A stretch of DNA of 64,000 bases from Parvimonas sp035282405 (GTDB lineage Bacteria > Bacillota > Clostridia > Tissierellales > Peptoniphilaceae). The stretch is taken from contig NZ_JAYKBP010000002.1 in assembly GCF_035282405.1 (NCBI RefSeq), positions 310,001-374,000 of the forward strand, read 5' to 3'. The stretch's first letter is position 1. Each line of letters starts with the position of its first letter. The position numbers and the translations under genes are program-made. Positions 52,970-61,457 of this stretch are shown here, in pieces. Below the pieces are notes generated by a model that was given only the letters and a program-made list of their open reading frames with translations, searched no databases and had not been told where the DNA came from.

Positions 52970-53035
52970 AAATGTTTTCTTCTACAATATCTATTCTACC
53001 ATATTTAAAAAGTTTTTTCATTAGTTTATTATAAA
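52970..53035 (-). repeat. promoter segment shared with the tag locus (copy 1)
   Basis: About 60 bp here are close to 53663-53727, with nearly all differences being single bases. It includes minus-strand TAGAAT with TGG before it and TGAAAA 16 bp upstream: the likely pepF promoter. Confidence 0.55.
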
Positions 53036-53038
53036 AAT

Positions 53039-53614
53039 CTATTCTTTATCCACTCTTCTAAAATCACAATCTAAAAGGTGATCATTAACCATTCCTACAG
53101 CTTGCATAAAAGCATATACAATAGTAGAGCCAACAAACTTAAAGCCTCTTTTTTTCAAATCTTTGCTTATTTTTTCAGAAAGCTCCGTTTTTGCAGGAAC
53201 TTCTTCAATTAATTTCCAATAATTTATAATAGGCTTATGATTTACAAAGCCCCATAAATAGTTACTAAATGAACCGAACTCCTCACATACCTTAAAGTAA
53301 GCTTTTGCATTGATTGCAACAGATTTCACTTTCAAACGATTGCGTATGATTCCTTCGTTTTGAAGAAGCTCTTCTTCCTTTTTTTCATTATAGTTTACAA
53401 CTATTTCAGGGTCAAAATCATCATAGGATTCACATAACGCTCGCATTTTATTTAGTATGGTAACCAAGCTAAGCCCCGCTTGCATTCCCTCTAAACAAAG
53501 CATCTTAAATAGTTCTTTATCGTTAAATTCAGGGATTCCCTATTTCTCATCGTGGTATTTCTGTTCAAGTTGATTATAATTCGCCCAACTACATCTCTTA
53601 ATTTTCTTTTCCAT
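53039..53614 (-). pseudogene. tag: DNA-3-methyladenine glycosylase I, nonsense codon
   Basis: From ATG 53614 the frame reads MEKKIKRCSWANYNQLEQ, KYHDEK, then TAG (53540-53542), then GIPEFNDKELFKMLCLEG...AGLS. Tag proteins have Trp here (DEEWG), so TGG has become TAG. The remainder is intact, including HLLDC at the end, half of the zinc snap; the other ligands, Cys8 and His, lie before the stop. A product starting at Met (53503) would lack the zinc site. Confidence 0.85.
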
Positions 53615-53662
53615 GACTACTCCTTAATTTAATTGGTATTTTATAATAAAAGAACTGTTCAA

Positions 53663-53727
53663 GAGTATTTTCTTTTACATTACCTATTCTAACATATTTA
53701 CAAAGTTTTTTCATTAAATTATTATAT
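53663..53727 (-). repeat. promoter segment shared with pepF (copy 2)
   Basis: Second copy of the 52970-53035 segment, upstream of tag. Conserved core CTATTCTAnCATATTTAnAA then AGTTTTTTCATTA. Confidence 0.55.
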
Positions 53728-53831
53728 AATATTAATAACATTATTTATGTAAAAAAATCGAGATAAAATGATAATTAATCATCTTAATCCCGATTTTAAT
53801 ACAAATATCTTAAATTTAGCTTAAAATTTTA

Positions 53832-54488
53832 TTAATCAAAAACTGCAATAATTCTGTAAAAGTCTAATCCAAAATAATCCTTTGATTTTTCCAAATCTTT
53901 CTTCGCTTCTTCAAAATTTTCATTTAACCATTTATCTACATCTTCGTTTTTAGAAAGCATATCATAGAATTTTGCTTCATTAACTTCAGAATGAATACTT
54001 TGGTAACATCTTGTAATCTTTAAATTACCTTCTTTATCTTTAAAAACAGTAAATTCTAAAACTAAAGAATTACCACTAATTTCATCCGATTTAGAATAAG
54101 TAAATTTAGTAATAACCTGCAATTTAAAGTTAAAAATATTTCCATCTTGTTTCCACTTTTCAACTTCAACAGGTTTTACTGTAACTTCGTATCTATAATA
54201 ATAATTGTCCAATTCTTTACTCTTTAAATTATTATACTTAATTTTATAATTCATAAGTTTTAGGACATCCTTTGAAAAATAGGACTCTAAATTATTTTTT
54301 TCCCCCAAATCTCTATTGTTATAAAATTTTGCAATGGCATCAGAAGCAAAATCTACTTCTTTTGACAATGCCTTCTCTTTATCATGAATTTCATCTTGAA
54401 CATCTTTAGCTATGGATTTATTTGTACTAAAAGACCATAATACCAATATGGAGAAAAAGCTAAATATTATAATTCTTTTTATTTTCAT
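53832..54488 (-). CDS. hypothetical secreted protein
   Basis: Start at 54488 follows GGAGG; the frame opens 8 codons earlier. The 218-residue product has a signal peptide (KRIIIFSFFSILVLWSFSTNKSIAKD, no lipobox). The mature part is charged with YRYEVTVKPVEVEKWKQDGNIFNFKLQV, reminiscent of an NTF2-like or DUF4829-like fold. No assignment is made. Confidence 0.65.
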   Translation of the reverse strand: MKIKRIIIFSFFSILVLWSFSTNKSIAKDVQDEIHDKEKALSKEVDFASDAIAKFYNNRDLGEKNNLESYFSKDVLKLMNYKIKYNNLKSKELDNYYYRYEVTVKPVEVEKWKQDGNIFNFKLQVITKFTYSKSDEISGNSLVLEFTVFKDKEGNLKITRCYQSIHSEVNEAKFYDMLSKNEDVDKWLNENFEEAKKDLEKSKDYFGLDFYRIIAVFD

Positions 54489-54675
54489 AAAAATCCTCCT
54501 ACAATCAATCAAATACTAAAATATTCCACCCCAACTAAATTATACCATATAGCATTTCTGATTTCAAGTGATATCAAATTAAATTATTATGTTGTAAATT
54601 GCAATAACTTACTTTAAGATTATAAAAATTAATAAAATATATTTAAAAAAATTTTTACAAACAGCACTTTTAGTA

Positions 54676-54704
54676 TTGAGTTTTTTCTGAATTTCTTGTA
54701 AAAT
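54676..54704 (+). promoter_or_regulatory. brnQ promoter
   Basis: TTGAGT (54676-54681), 17 bp, TAAAAT (54699-54704). Confidence 0.7.
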
Positions 54705-54777
54705 ATTGTTATGCAAAATACAAAATTTTGTAAGTTTTGATATTTTAGTTTTTTTATTTTTAAGGAGAGAGAATGTA

Positions 54778-56058
54778 ATGAACAAAAAAAATAGCATAAT
54801 TGATATGTTAACGTTTGGTTTTGCACTTTTTGCAATGTTTTTTGGAGCAGGAAATCTGATTTTTCCCCCATATTTGGGAGTTCTTTCCGGTAGTTCATGG
54901 TTTATAACATTTTTGGGTTTTACAGTTACAGCTGTAGGTCTTGCTCTTGTGGCTTTAATGGCAGTTACATGCTATGAATGTGATATAATGAAATTTTTTA
55001 GCCCAATTGGAAAAACACCAGCATTAGTTTTAAGTTTTATGGTTATTATGTGTGTAGGACCTCTTCTTGTAATTCCAAGAACGGGTGCAACAGCTTATGA
55101 AATGGGAATCAAACCGATATTGGGATTTCATAACATATATACTATAACAGCCGTAGCTGTAATATTCTTTACGCTAACTTATTTTTTAACTGTTAGACCA
55201 TCAAAGGTTGTTGATATTATTGGAAAATTTTTAACTCCTTTTTTAATTCTTGCACTTGTTGTAATAATTGTTAAAGGAATTATTTCTCCACTTGGAGCCC
55301 CTGCAGAAACAGCTAAAATAAACAGTGTTTTAGGAAAAGGGTTGATTGACGGTTATCAAACAATGGACTGTTTTGTATCTTTGGCAGTAGGATCAGTTTT
55401 AATGCTAACACTAAAAAATAAAGGCTACAGTGAACCAAAACAACAAATAAAAATGTTGTTTAAATCAGGTCTTATCGCTTGCACTACTTTAGGATTAATT
55501 TATGGTGGACTTACATATCTAGGAGCAACTGTTTCTACAAAATATGGAATTGATGTTGAACAATCACAAATAATTGTAAATGTAACACAAAACCTTTTAG
55601 GAAATGCAGGAAAAATCGCCTTAGGTTTGGCATCATTCCTTGCTTGTTTAACAACTTCAATAGGACTTACATCTGCATCTGGAGAATATTTAGTAAATAT
55701 TACAAAAGGAAAAATAAAATATTCTACATTTATACTTTGTATATGTTTATTTGGAACTGTAACTGCCATAATTGGAGTTAAAGGAATTGTAAAAATAGGT
55801 GCTCCAATACTCGCAGTTGTTTATCCGCCAACAATTATTTTAATAATACTTGCGTTTTTTAAAGACAGAATTAAAAATGATTTAATCTTTAAACTTCCAA
55901 CATTTACAGCAGTTACAATAAGTTTTATTCAAGTGCTTTATGAACAATCTGGACTTTTTGAATTTATAACTATCTTACCATTAAGTAGTGTAGGTTTTAA
56001 CTGGATAATTCCAAGCTTTATAGCATTTGTGATAGCATTGTTTATTAAAAAGAAGTAA
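54778..56058 (+). CDS. brnQ: branched-chain amino acid carrier BrnQ
   Basis: LIVCS-family sodium symporter for Leu, Ile and Val. Start at 54778 follows AAGGAGAG; upstream codons of the open frame are leader DNA. FGFALFAMFFGAGNLIFPPYLG near 12-33 is the family signature, and about twelve membrane segments are seen in 426 residues. The window thus holds both an importer (BrnQ) and an exporter (AzlCD) of these amino acids. Confidence 0.93.
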   Translation: MNKKNSIIDMLTFGFALFAMFFGAGNLIFPPYLGVLSGSSWFITFLGFTVTAVGLALVALMAVTCYECDIMKFFSPIGKTPALVLSFMVIMCVGPLLVIPRTGATAYEMGIKPILGFHNIYTITAVAVIFFTLTYFLTVRPSKVVDIIGKFLTPFLILALVVIIVKGIISPLGAPAETAKINSVLGKGLIDGYQTMDCFVSLAVGSVLMLTLKNKGYSEPKQQIKMLFKSGLIACTTLGLIYGGLTYLGATVSTKYGIDVEQSQIIVNVTQNLLGNAGKIALGLASFLACLTTSIGLTSASGEYLVNITKGKIKYSTFILCICLFGTVTAIIGVKGIVKIGAPILAVVYPPTIILIILAFFKDRIKNDLIFKLPTFTAVTISFIQVLYEQSGLFEFITILPLSSVGFNWIIPSFIAFVIALFIKKK

Positions 56059-56072
56059 TAATTTAAGACAAA

Positions 56073-56105
56073 AGGTGATATTCTAATATAATATCACCTT
56101 TTTTT
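56073..56105 (+). terminator. brnQ terminator
   Basis: AAAGGTGATATT and ATATCACCTTT arms, T7. Confidence 0.85.
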
Positions 56106-56109
56106 ACAA

Positions 56110-56138
56110 ACAAAAAAGCACGATAATTCGTGCTTTGT
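56110..56138 (-). terminator. rpsD terminator
   Basis: AAAGCACGA/TCGTGCTTT arms, with T-run on the minus strand. Confidence 0.8.
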
Positions 56139-56142
56139 TTTG

Positions 56143-56742
56143 TTAAATTAATCTTGAGTAGAATTCTACTACTAATGAGTCTTGAATTTCAATAGGAACT
56201 TCGTCTCTTTCAGGCATTCTTGTTAAAGTTGCTTTTAATCCTTCTTTCTTTTCGATGTAAGGAACAACTCCTAAGAATGTAGATTCAAAGTTTTCTTTGA
56301 ACATTTCAACTTTTTGTGATTTTTCTCTTAAAGTGATTTCATCTCCAACTTGTACTGCGTATGAAGGTATATCAACTTTCTTTCCATTAACAAGCATATG
56401 TCCATGAACTACCATTTGTCTTGCTTGTCTAATTGAAGAAGCAAAACCCATTCTGTAAACAAGATTATCTAATCTTGTTTCTAACATCATAACAAGAGCA
56501 TCCCCTGTTATACGTTCTTTTTGTCTAAGTGCTTTTTCTACATAAGTTCTGAATTGTTTTTCCATAACTCCATAGTAAGCTCTTAATCTTTGCTTTTCAA
56601 GTAATTGTAAACCATATTCTGTTAATTTTTTGTCGTTTCTTGCAAGACCTTTACCCATTCTTTTGTTAGCTTTTGGGTGTCCGCATACATTTAAGCCTAG
56701 TCTTCTTGATTGTTTAAATCTAGGTCCCATCATTTTTGCCAT
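56143..56742 (-). CDS. rpsD: 30S ribosomal protein S4
   Basis: 199 residues, primary 16S-binding protein and rpsD autoregulator. GPRFKQSRRLGLNVCG at the start, the S4 RNA-binding domain ETRLDNLVYRMGFASSIRQARQMVVHGHMLVNGKKVDIPSY and the basic end. It lies alone, not in the alpha operon, as in Bacillus. Unlike zinc-binding S4, no CxxC finger is present. Confidence 0.96.
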   Translation of the reverse strand: MAKMMGPRFKQSRRLGLNVCGHPKANKRMGKGLARNDKKLTEYGLQLLEKQRLRAYYGVMEKQFRTYVEKALRQKERITGDALVMMLETRLDNLVYRMGFASSIRQARQMVVHGHMLVNGKKVDIPSYAVQVGDEITLREKSQKVEMFKENFESTFLGVVPYIEKKEGLKATLTRMPERDEVPIEIQDSLVVEFYSRLI

Positions 56743-56757
56743 ATTTTCATACTCCCC

Positions 56758-56824
56758 ATAAATTATTTGCCGCGATAATTTATAGCCACGTGTAAATTAT
56801 ACAACTTTTTTTATCTTTTGTAAA
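56758..56824 (-). promoter_or_regulatory. rpsD promoter and leader hairpin
   Basis: Minus-strand TTTACA (56819-56824), 17 bp, TATAAT (56796-56801). The short leader holds a perfect 9-bp hairpin ATAAATTAT/ATAATTTAT (56758-56783) with loop CGCGGCAA, right before the GGGGAG ribosome site. It could mediate S4 autoregulation by masking the site. Confidence 0.6.
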
Positions 56825-56853
56825 TAGCTTTTTTATGTTTTTTTCAATATTTT

Positions 56854-57591
56854 TTAAATAAAAGCTCCCCCATTTACATTTAAAACATGTCCTGTTATAT
56901 AAGAGGCTTCTTTGGAAATCAAAAATTTTACCACATCTGCAATCTCTTCAGGTTTTGCAAGTCTTTGTAAAGGAAATTCAGAGCAATAAGCCTCAATACT
57001 TTCCTTTGGAACATCCTTTAACATATCAGTATCAACTCCACCGGGTGCAACTGTATTTACAGTTATTCCAGAATACCCTAACTCCTTTGCAAGAGCCTTA
57101 TTCATAGAAATAATCGCTCCTTTAGTAGCTGAATAATGTGCCTCAAGTGCTCCCCCTGTAACTCCCCATATTGAACTTATTCCAATTATTTTCCCATATT
57201 TATTATTAATCATTGAAGGAATAGCTCTCTTTATGCAACGATATGAACCATGAACATTTACGTTAAAAATATCTTCCCATTCCTCTTCTGTAATATCTTG
57301 AAAAAATCTTACACTTGCAATTCCAGCATTATTTATCAAAATATCAACACTTTTAAATACTTTTTCTATTTCATTAAACATATTTTCAACTTCATTAGTT
57401 TTTCTTATATCAGCTTTTATTATCAAGACATTTGGATTATATGTTTTTATCTCTTCAAAAACTTTTTTAGCTTCTACTTCATTTTCTTTATAATTTATAA
57501 CGATATTATAATTTTCTTTTGCCAAAGCCTTTGCAATCGCAGAGCCAATTCCCCTTGATGAGCCAGTTATAAGTACAGTATCTCTTTTCAT
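56854..57591 (-). CDS. short-chain dehydrogenase (FabG-like)
   Basis: 245 residues from ATG 57591 (AAAGGAGAT just upstream; the frame opens six codons earlier). TGSSRGIG dinucleotide loop, NNAG, Ser in ISSIWG, YSATK with Tyr/Lys and the FabG-type end ITGHVLNVNGG. A second FabG-like enzyme besides the one in the fab operon. Isolated copies like YmfI can act on EF-P modification; no evidence decides here. Confidence 0.82.
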   Translation of the reverse strand: MKRDTVLITGSSRGIGSAIAKALAKENYNIVINYKENEVEAKKVFEEIKTYNPNVLIIKADIRKTNEVENMFNEIEKVFKSVDILINNAGIASVRFFQDITEEEWEDIFNVNVHGSYRCIKRAIPSMINNKYGKIIGISSIWGVTGGALEAHYSATKGAIISMNKALAKELGYSGITVNTVAPGGVDTDMLKDVPKESIEAYCSEFPLQRLAKPEEIADVVKFLISKEASYITGHVLNVNGGAFI

Positions 57592-57782
57592 AATATCTCC
57601 TTTAAACACATCCTTGAAACAATATTATATCATAAAAATATTTTTAATATAAGACTTTTATAAATTTATATTCTGTGATATAATAATTCTATAAATTACA
57701 AAAAAAATATGATTATAATTTATCAATTTAAAGATTGTTTAATTAAATAACAAAGAACTTGAGAACAAAAATAGTGCAATTA

Positions 57783-57788
57783 TATAAT
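57783..57788 (+). promoter_or_regulatory. -10 of promoter for small membrane protein
   Basis: TATAAT preceded by TTGAGA (57759-57764) at 18 bp. Confidence 0.55.
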
Positions 57789-57827
57789 ATGTACTCACTA
57801 AAAAATATTTAAAGGGGGGGATTTAAA

Positions 57828-58013
57828 ATGGATGCTAATTTAATCTTACGTATATTATTTGTAATAGCGATAGCAAGACTTGCGTATGTAGAAACTAAAT
57901 TATATAAAATGGATAAATCTGCAAGACCGACTAAATATTTTGTTTGTATCGGGTATATCCTATTAGCTTTAGTATTACTATTTGCTATATATAAAGTATT
58001 TTTTATGCGTTAA
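57828..58013 (+). CDS. small two-segment membrane protein
   Basis: 61 residues with hydrophobic segments at about 5-20 and 40-58 around a basic loop (ETKLYKMDKSARPTKY). A very strong ribosome site (AAAGGGGGGGA) precedes ATG. Unknown function; a hairpin ending ATGGATTTTTTT near 58050-58092 may be its terminator. Confidence 0.65.
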   Translation: MDANLILRILFVIAIARLAYVETKLYKMDKSARPTKYFVCIGYILLALVLLFAIYKVFFMR

Positions 58014-58264
58014 ATTTCTTTTAAAAATATCTTTATAAAATATATCTATAAAATCCATTTTTACTTTGTTTACATCGTATTTATGGATTTTTTTACTTTC
58101 AATAAAATATCATTTTATAATAGATATTAATTAAGTATATTAAAAAAATATAAAACAAAAATTTTAGTTTCAATTTAGGTATTTAATGAAAAAATATGGT
58201 ATAATATAAGTAACATTATATTTACATTTTATGTAATTATAAAAAATGTTAGGGAGGTATTTGT

Positions 58265-58789
58265 ATGAAGTTAAAATTTATAGGTAAAAACATTGAAGTT
58301 ACTGATGCTTTGAGAGAAATTACTGCTAAAAAATTTGAAAAATTGGATAAATTTTTCTCTAAAGATATCGAAGGTAAAGTTACTTACAGTGCAGTTAAAA
58401 ATGATAAAATTTTTGAAGCTACAATTTATTTACCAAACAGTACAATACTTAGAGCAGAAGAAAGTACAAATGATATGTACACTTCAATAGATATAGTTTT
58501 GGATAATCTTGAAAGACAAATAAGGAAAAACAAAACTAAATTACAGAAGAAATATCAAGCATTAGAAACTATAAGATTTGAGAAAATAGCTGAACCTTTG
58601 GAAGAAGAAGAATCAAAAATTGTAAGAGTTAAAAACTTTGACGTAGCTACAATGTCTGAAGAAGAAGCCATTTTACAAATAGAACTTTTAAACCATGACT
58701 TTTTCATTTTCAAAAATGCAAAAGATTATAAAACAAATGTTCTTTATAAAAGAAAAGATGGACATTATGGTTTAATAATAGCTGATTAA
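58265..58789 (+). CDS. hpf: ribosome hibernation promoting factor, long form
   Basis: 174 residues: N-terminal S30AE domain (KFIGKNIEVTDALREITAKKFEKLDKFF) and the C-terminal dimerisation domain typical of long HPF (IVRVKNFDVATMSEEEAILQIELLNHDFFIFKNA and the end DGHYGLIIAD). Makes 100S ribosomes in stationary phase. Extended -10 TGGTATAAT lies near 58197. GGGAGG precedes ATG. Confidence 0.94.
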   Translation: MKLKFIGKNIEVTDALREITAKKFEKLDKFFSKDIEGKVTYSAVKNDKIFEATIYLPNSTILRAEESTNDMYTSIDIVLDNLERQIRKNKTKLQKKYQALETIRFEKIAEPLEEEESKIVRVKNFDVATMSEEEAILQIELLNHDFFIFKNAKDYKTNVLYKRKDGHYGLIIAD

Positions 58790-58808
58790 GTAATAAGATA
58801 AGTTTTAA

Positions 58809-58878
58809 TAAGAACCCCCACCCTTCCACGATGCTTCGCATCGGGTGGGTGCCCGGGAACCTTGTTGTTTCACAATAA
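58809..58878 (+). repeat. GC-rich stop-codon-associated repeat
   Basis: TAAGAACCCCCACCCTTCC, hairpin CGATGCTTCGCATCG, GGGTGGGTGCCCGGGAACC and TTGTTGTTTCACAATAA. It starts 20 bp after the hpf stop, so here it does not supply the stop codon. Confidence 0.8.
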
Positions 58879-58909
58879 AAATCGCAGATTAGATTCTGCG
58901 ATTTTTTTG
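58879..58909 (+). terminator. hpf terminator
   Basis: AAATCGCAGA/TCTGCGATTT arms with T7. Confidence 0.85.
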
Positions 58910-58954
58910 TAGAATTTTCATTCTTAAAAAGTATTTTTCTATACAAAGCTTCTT

Positions 58955-59035
58955 GATATCCTAGGGGCTTTAGGAGATTTCACTACTACACTCAGCAACG
59001 CTTCGTTTCGGTAGAAATGGCGTGTTGGGAGCATT
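58955..59035 (-). repeat. TCATTTCGAC-type repeat
   Basis: On the minus strand CGCCATTTCTACCGAAACG, AAGCGTTGCTGAG, then GTGAAATCTCC. This resembles a repeat type found between genes in many bacteria. A degenerate relative is at 33367-33410. Confidence 0.55.
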
Positions 59036-59103
59036 ACTTTGCAAATTATTATGACTTGAAATTTTTTTGCTTTTTAGACAATTTTTTACTTTTTAAAAGT
59101 TAT

Positions 59104-59141
59104 AAAAAAGTCAACAATCTCTCAGTTGTTGACCTTTTTAA
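59104..59141 (-). terminator. terminator of lipoprotein gene 59143
   Basis: Arms AAAGGTCAACAA and TTGTTGACTTT around a short loop, ending in T6 on the minus strand. Confidence 0.8.
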
Positions 59142-59142
59142 C

Positions 59143-59730
59143 CTAGTTTTTACTTAATATTTTTTCCAAAGACTCTAAATCTTTTTCTCTTGTAAAATAC
59201 ATATCTTCATCTCCATCAACAGTATTGTATTTTACAATAGAATAATCTTTATATCTATATATTATAGTACCACCATCTTTATAAATTTCAGTCGTGCATT
59301 TTTTGTCTTCTTTATCTTTTTCGAGTTTTTCAATAAGTTTATCCTCATCAAAAATTCCTTTTGAAATAGCATCTTCTGCAGAATACTCTTTTCCATCTAA
59401 TTTTATCGTAAAATTCATTCCAACAGTATAGATATCAAAGGACATTTTATCTCCTTTAGATACAACTTTTTTCACATCGTTATTTCCCAAATCTTTTGCA
59501 ATAAAATTCAAACCCTTTTCTTCTTTTTTTTCTTCAGGTTTTTCTTTTGGTTTTTCTTCAGGCTTTTTTTCTGAATTATCTTCTTTGGTGTTTTCTTTAA
59601 CTTTTTTCTCTTTTACATTTACTTGACTATTATCTTTCGATTTTTCTTCAGATTGTTCCTTTGGCTTACAAGAAACAAGAGCTCCACAAAAACAAATCGC
59701 TAATGCTGTAATTAGAAATCTTTTTTTCAT
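59143..59730 (-). CDS. hypothetical lipoprotein with Lys/Glu/Pro linker
   Basis: 195 residues. Lipobox ALVSC at 17-21, then a low-complexity charged linker with KPEEKPKEKPEEKKEE at about 56-72, probably spanning the cell wall. The C-terminal domain (VVSKGDKMSFDIYTVGMNFTIKLDGKEYS, DKLIEKLEKD) has no recognised family. Own terminator. Confidence 0.75.
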   Translation of the reverse strand: MKKRFLITALAICFCGALVSCKPKEQSEEKSKDNSQVNVKEKKVKENTKEDNSEKKPEEKPKEKPEEKKEEKGLNFIAKDLGNNDVKKVVSKGDKMSFDIYTVGMNFTIKLDGKEYSAEDAISKGIFDEDKLIEKLEKDKEDKKCTTEIYKDGGTIIYRYKDYSIVKYNTVDGDEDMYFTREKDLESLEKILSKN

Positions 59731-59771
59731 AGATATCCTCCTTTATTATGTTAACTCAGTTTACCAAATAT

Positions 59772-59808
59772 AACAAAAAAAGTCAAATAGAAATCTTCTA
59801 CTTAACTT
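59772..59808 (-). terminator. uppP terminator
   Basis: AAAAAGTTAAGTAGAAG and complementary arm with mismatches, then T7. Confidence 0.6.
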
Positions 59809-59831
59809 TTTATATCAATTTTTAAATTATA

Positions 59832-60653
59832 TTAGTGGATAATATAATATAGAATTAAAATTACACCAAGTACTATTCTATAATATCCAAAGACTTTGAA
59901 GTCATGCTTTTTAATGTATTTCATCAACATTTTGATTGCCATAACAGAAACCACAAATGCCACTAACATTCCAAGTAATAAGATGAAAAATTGGAAAAAG
60001 TTAAATGCAAAGCCAAATTTTCTAAGTTTTAATAAACTTGCTCCAAACATAACTGGAATTGACATAAAAAATGAAAATTCTGCAGCCAAACTTCTTGAAA
60101 GTCCAAGAATCAACGCACCAATAATCGTAGCTCCTGATCTTGAAGTTCCCGGAATTAAACTTAAAACTTGAAAACATCCTACATAAAAAGCTAGTGAATA
60201 ACTTAAATCTTCAAATCTTTTTACATTTTGTTTCTTTAAATTTGGATTGTTCTCAACAACTATAAATAAAATACCATATAAAACTAAAGTAAACGCAACT
60301 GTAGGGAAATTATAAAAATATTTTTCCAAAGTTTTATCAAAAAGCACTCCCAACACTCCGGCAGGAATAACTCCGACAATAACCTTTAACCACATATTAA
60401 TTGTATCTTTTTGTTGTTCCTTAGTTTTCTTTTTAGAAAAAGGATTCAACTTATTAAAATACATAATTACTACTGCAAGAATCGCCCCAAGTTGAATAAC
60501 AACTAAAAACATCTCCTTAAATTCAGCAGACTGATTTAATTTCAAAAATTCGTCAACTAAAATCATATGACCCGTACTGCTGACAGGTAACCATTCTGTA
60601 ATTCCTTCAACAATACCTAAAATAATGACTTTAATTATATCAAAAAACCACAT
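59832..60653 (-). CDS. uppP: undecaprenyl-diphosphatase UppP
   Basis: Membrane phosphatase that recycles undecaprenyl-PP for peptidoglycan synthesis and gives bacitracin tolerance. Start 60653 follows AAGGAG; the frame opens 11 codons earlier. Motifs: EGITEWLPVSSTGHMIL near 14-30 and PGTSRSGATIIGAL near 165-178. About 273 residues and eight membrane segments. Confidence 0.95.
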   Translation of the reverse strand: MWFFDIIKVIILGIVEGITEWLPVSSTGHMILVDEFLKLNQSAEFKEMFLVVIQLGAILAVVIMYFNKLNPFSKKKTKEQQKDTINMWLKVIVGVIPAGVLGVLFDKTLEKYFYNFPTVAFTLVLYGILFIVVENNPNLKKQNVKRFEDLSYSLAFYVGCFQVLSLIPGTSRSGATIIGALILGLSRSLAAEFSFFMSIPVMFGASLLKLRKFGFAFNFFQFFILLLGMLVAFVVSVMAIKMLMKYIKKHDFKVFGYYRIVLGVILILYYIIH

Positions 60654-60769
60654 AATATTTCTCCTTAATAATAAATATACAATCAAAGTTTACCACATTT
60701 TGCTAAATTTGAAAAGGTCTTTTAGTATATTTATTTATTTTTACAGTTAACTTAATTTTTAGGATAAAA

Positions 60770-60798
60770 AAATTGGCATGAACAAGCACACCAATTTC
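60770..60798 (-). terminator. queT terminator
   Basis: AAATTGG/CCAATTT arms with T7 on the minus strand. Confidence 0.6.
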
Positions 60799-60801
60799 TA
60801 C

Positions 60802-61299
60802 TTATCTAATTTTTCTTTTAAATTCTAAAGCTTTTGTCAAAGCTTTATTTTTACATAAAATATAAAAAACAGGAACTCCTACTGCGTAGATAACTAAAGC
60901 CTCTGAAAGCATTAGTTCCCCTAATATACCCCAAAATCCTACCGGGTTTGGCAACATAAGATATATTTCCAATGCTATTGGAACCATTCCTACAATTACA
61001 GGAACTAAACAAGCTAAATAGAAGTTTTTGATTTTAGTCATAATCAATGCAACTACAAAAGTTGCCAAAGTTCCGACAACCATATCGACAATTCCTACTG
61101 TACTTGCAATATTTGCTAAAAAACAACCTAATGTTACCCCTATTGTGTATTCCGGATTAAAAAATGGCAAAATTGCTAAAGTTTCTGAAAGTCTAAATTG
61201 TAAACTTCCATATCCCAATCCAAAAGATTCTGAAATAATTGTTAAAACAACATAAATTGCTGCAACCATTCCCTGTCTTGTAATTTTTTTTACGTCCAT
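60802..61299 (-). CDS. queT: queuosine precursor transporter QueT
   Basis: ECF S component for preQ1/preQ0 uptake, 165 residues. Start at 61299 with AAAAGGAGG. ITRQGMVAAIYVVLTIISESFGLGYGSLQFRLSETLAILPFF is the QueT family start. About five membrane segments. The leader has a preQ1-riboswitch-like structure, supporting the assignment. Confidence 0.9.
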   Translation of the reverse strand: MDVKKITRQGMVAAIYVVLTIISESFGLGYGSLQFRLSETLAILPFFNPEYTIGVTLGCFLANIASTVGIVDMVVGTLATFVVALIMTKIKNFYLACLVPVIVGMVPIALEIYLMLPNPVGFWGILGELMLSEALVIYAVGVPVFYILCKNKALTKALEFKRKIR

Positions 61300-61330
61300 A
61301 TTTCCTCCTTTTTGGAGTGCTTTGTTCAAC

Positions 61331-61389
61331 AAAAAAAGGGCACAGTGCCCCAGCACTTGATTTTTAAAGTGGGTGCCAAGCAAAACACT
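61331..61389 (-). promoter_or_regulatory. preQ1-I-like riboswitch with terminator
   Basis: On the minus-strand RNA, AGTG (61386-61389) pairs with CACT (61368-61371); the loop holds CTTG (61377-61380), which can pair with CAAG (61356-61359) after an A-rich stretch, an H-type pseudoknot as in preQ1-I. Downstream GGGCA/TGCCC with T7 (61331-61350) is a terminator, and AGTGC/GCACT (61344-61357) is an exclusive alternative. Confidence 0.6.
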
Positions 61390-61427
61390 AATCTTTTAAA
61401 TTTAATTTCTATAAAAATTACCGTATA

Positions 61428-61456
61428 ATTTTAACATAAAAAAAATATTTTTTCAA
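61428..61456 (-). promoter_or_regulatory. queT promoter
   Basis: Minus-strand TTGAAA (61451-61456), 17 bp, TAAAAT (61428-61433). Leader is about 130 nt long. Confidence 0.7.
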
Positions 61457-61457
61457 C

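Noticed and set aside
26391..53614. Genetic code reassignment or stop-codon readthrough
   Set aside because: TAA and TAG replace Gln and Trp respectively at unrelated places, and the same codons end many normal genes, so simple nonsense changes are more likely.
59515..59580. Lys/Glu/Pro repeat DNA in the lipoprotein gene
   Set aside because: Low-complexity linker coding, typical of surface proteins, not a distinct repeat family.
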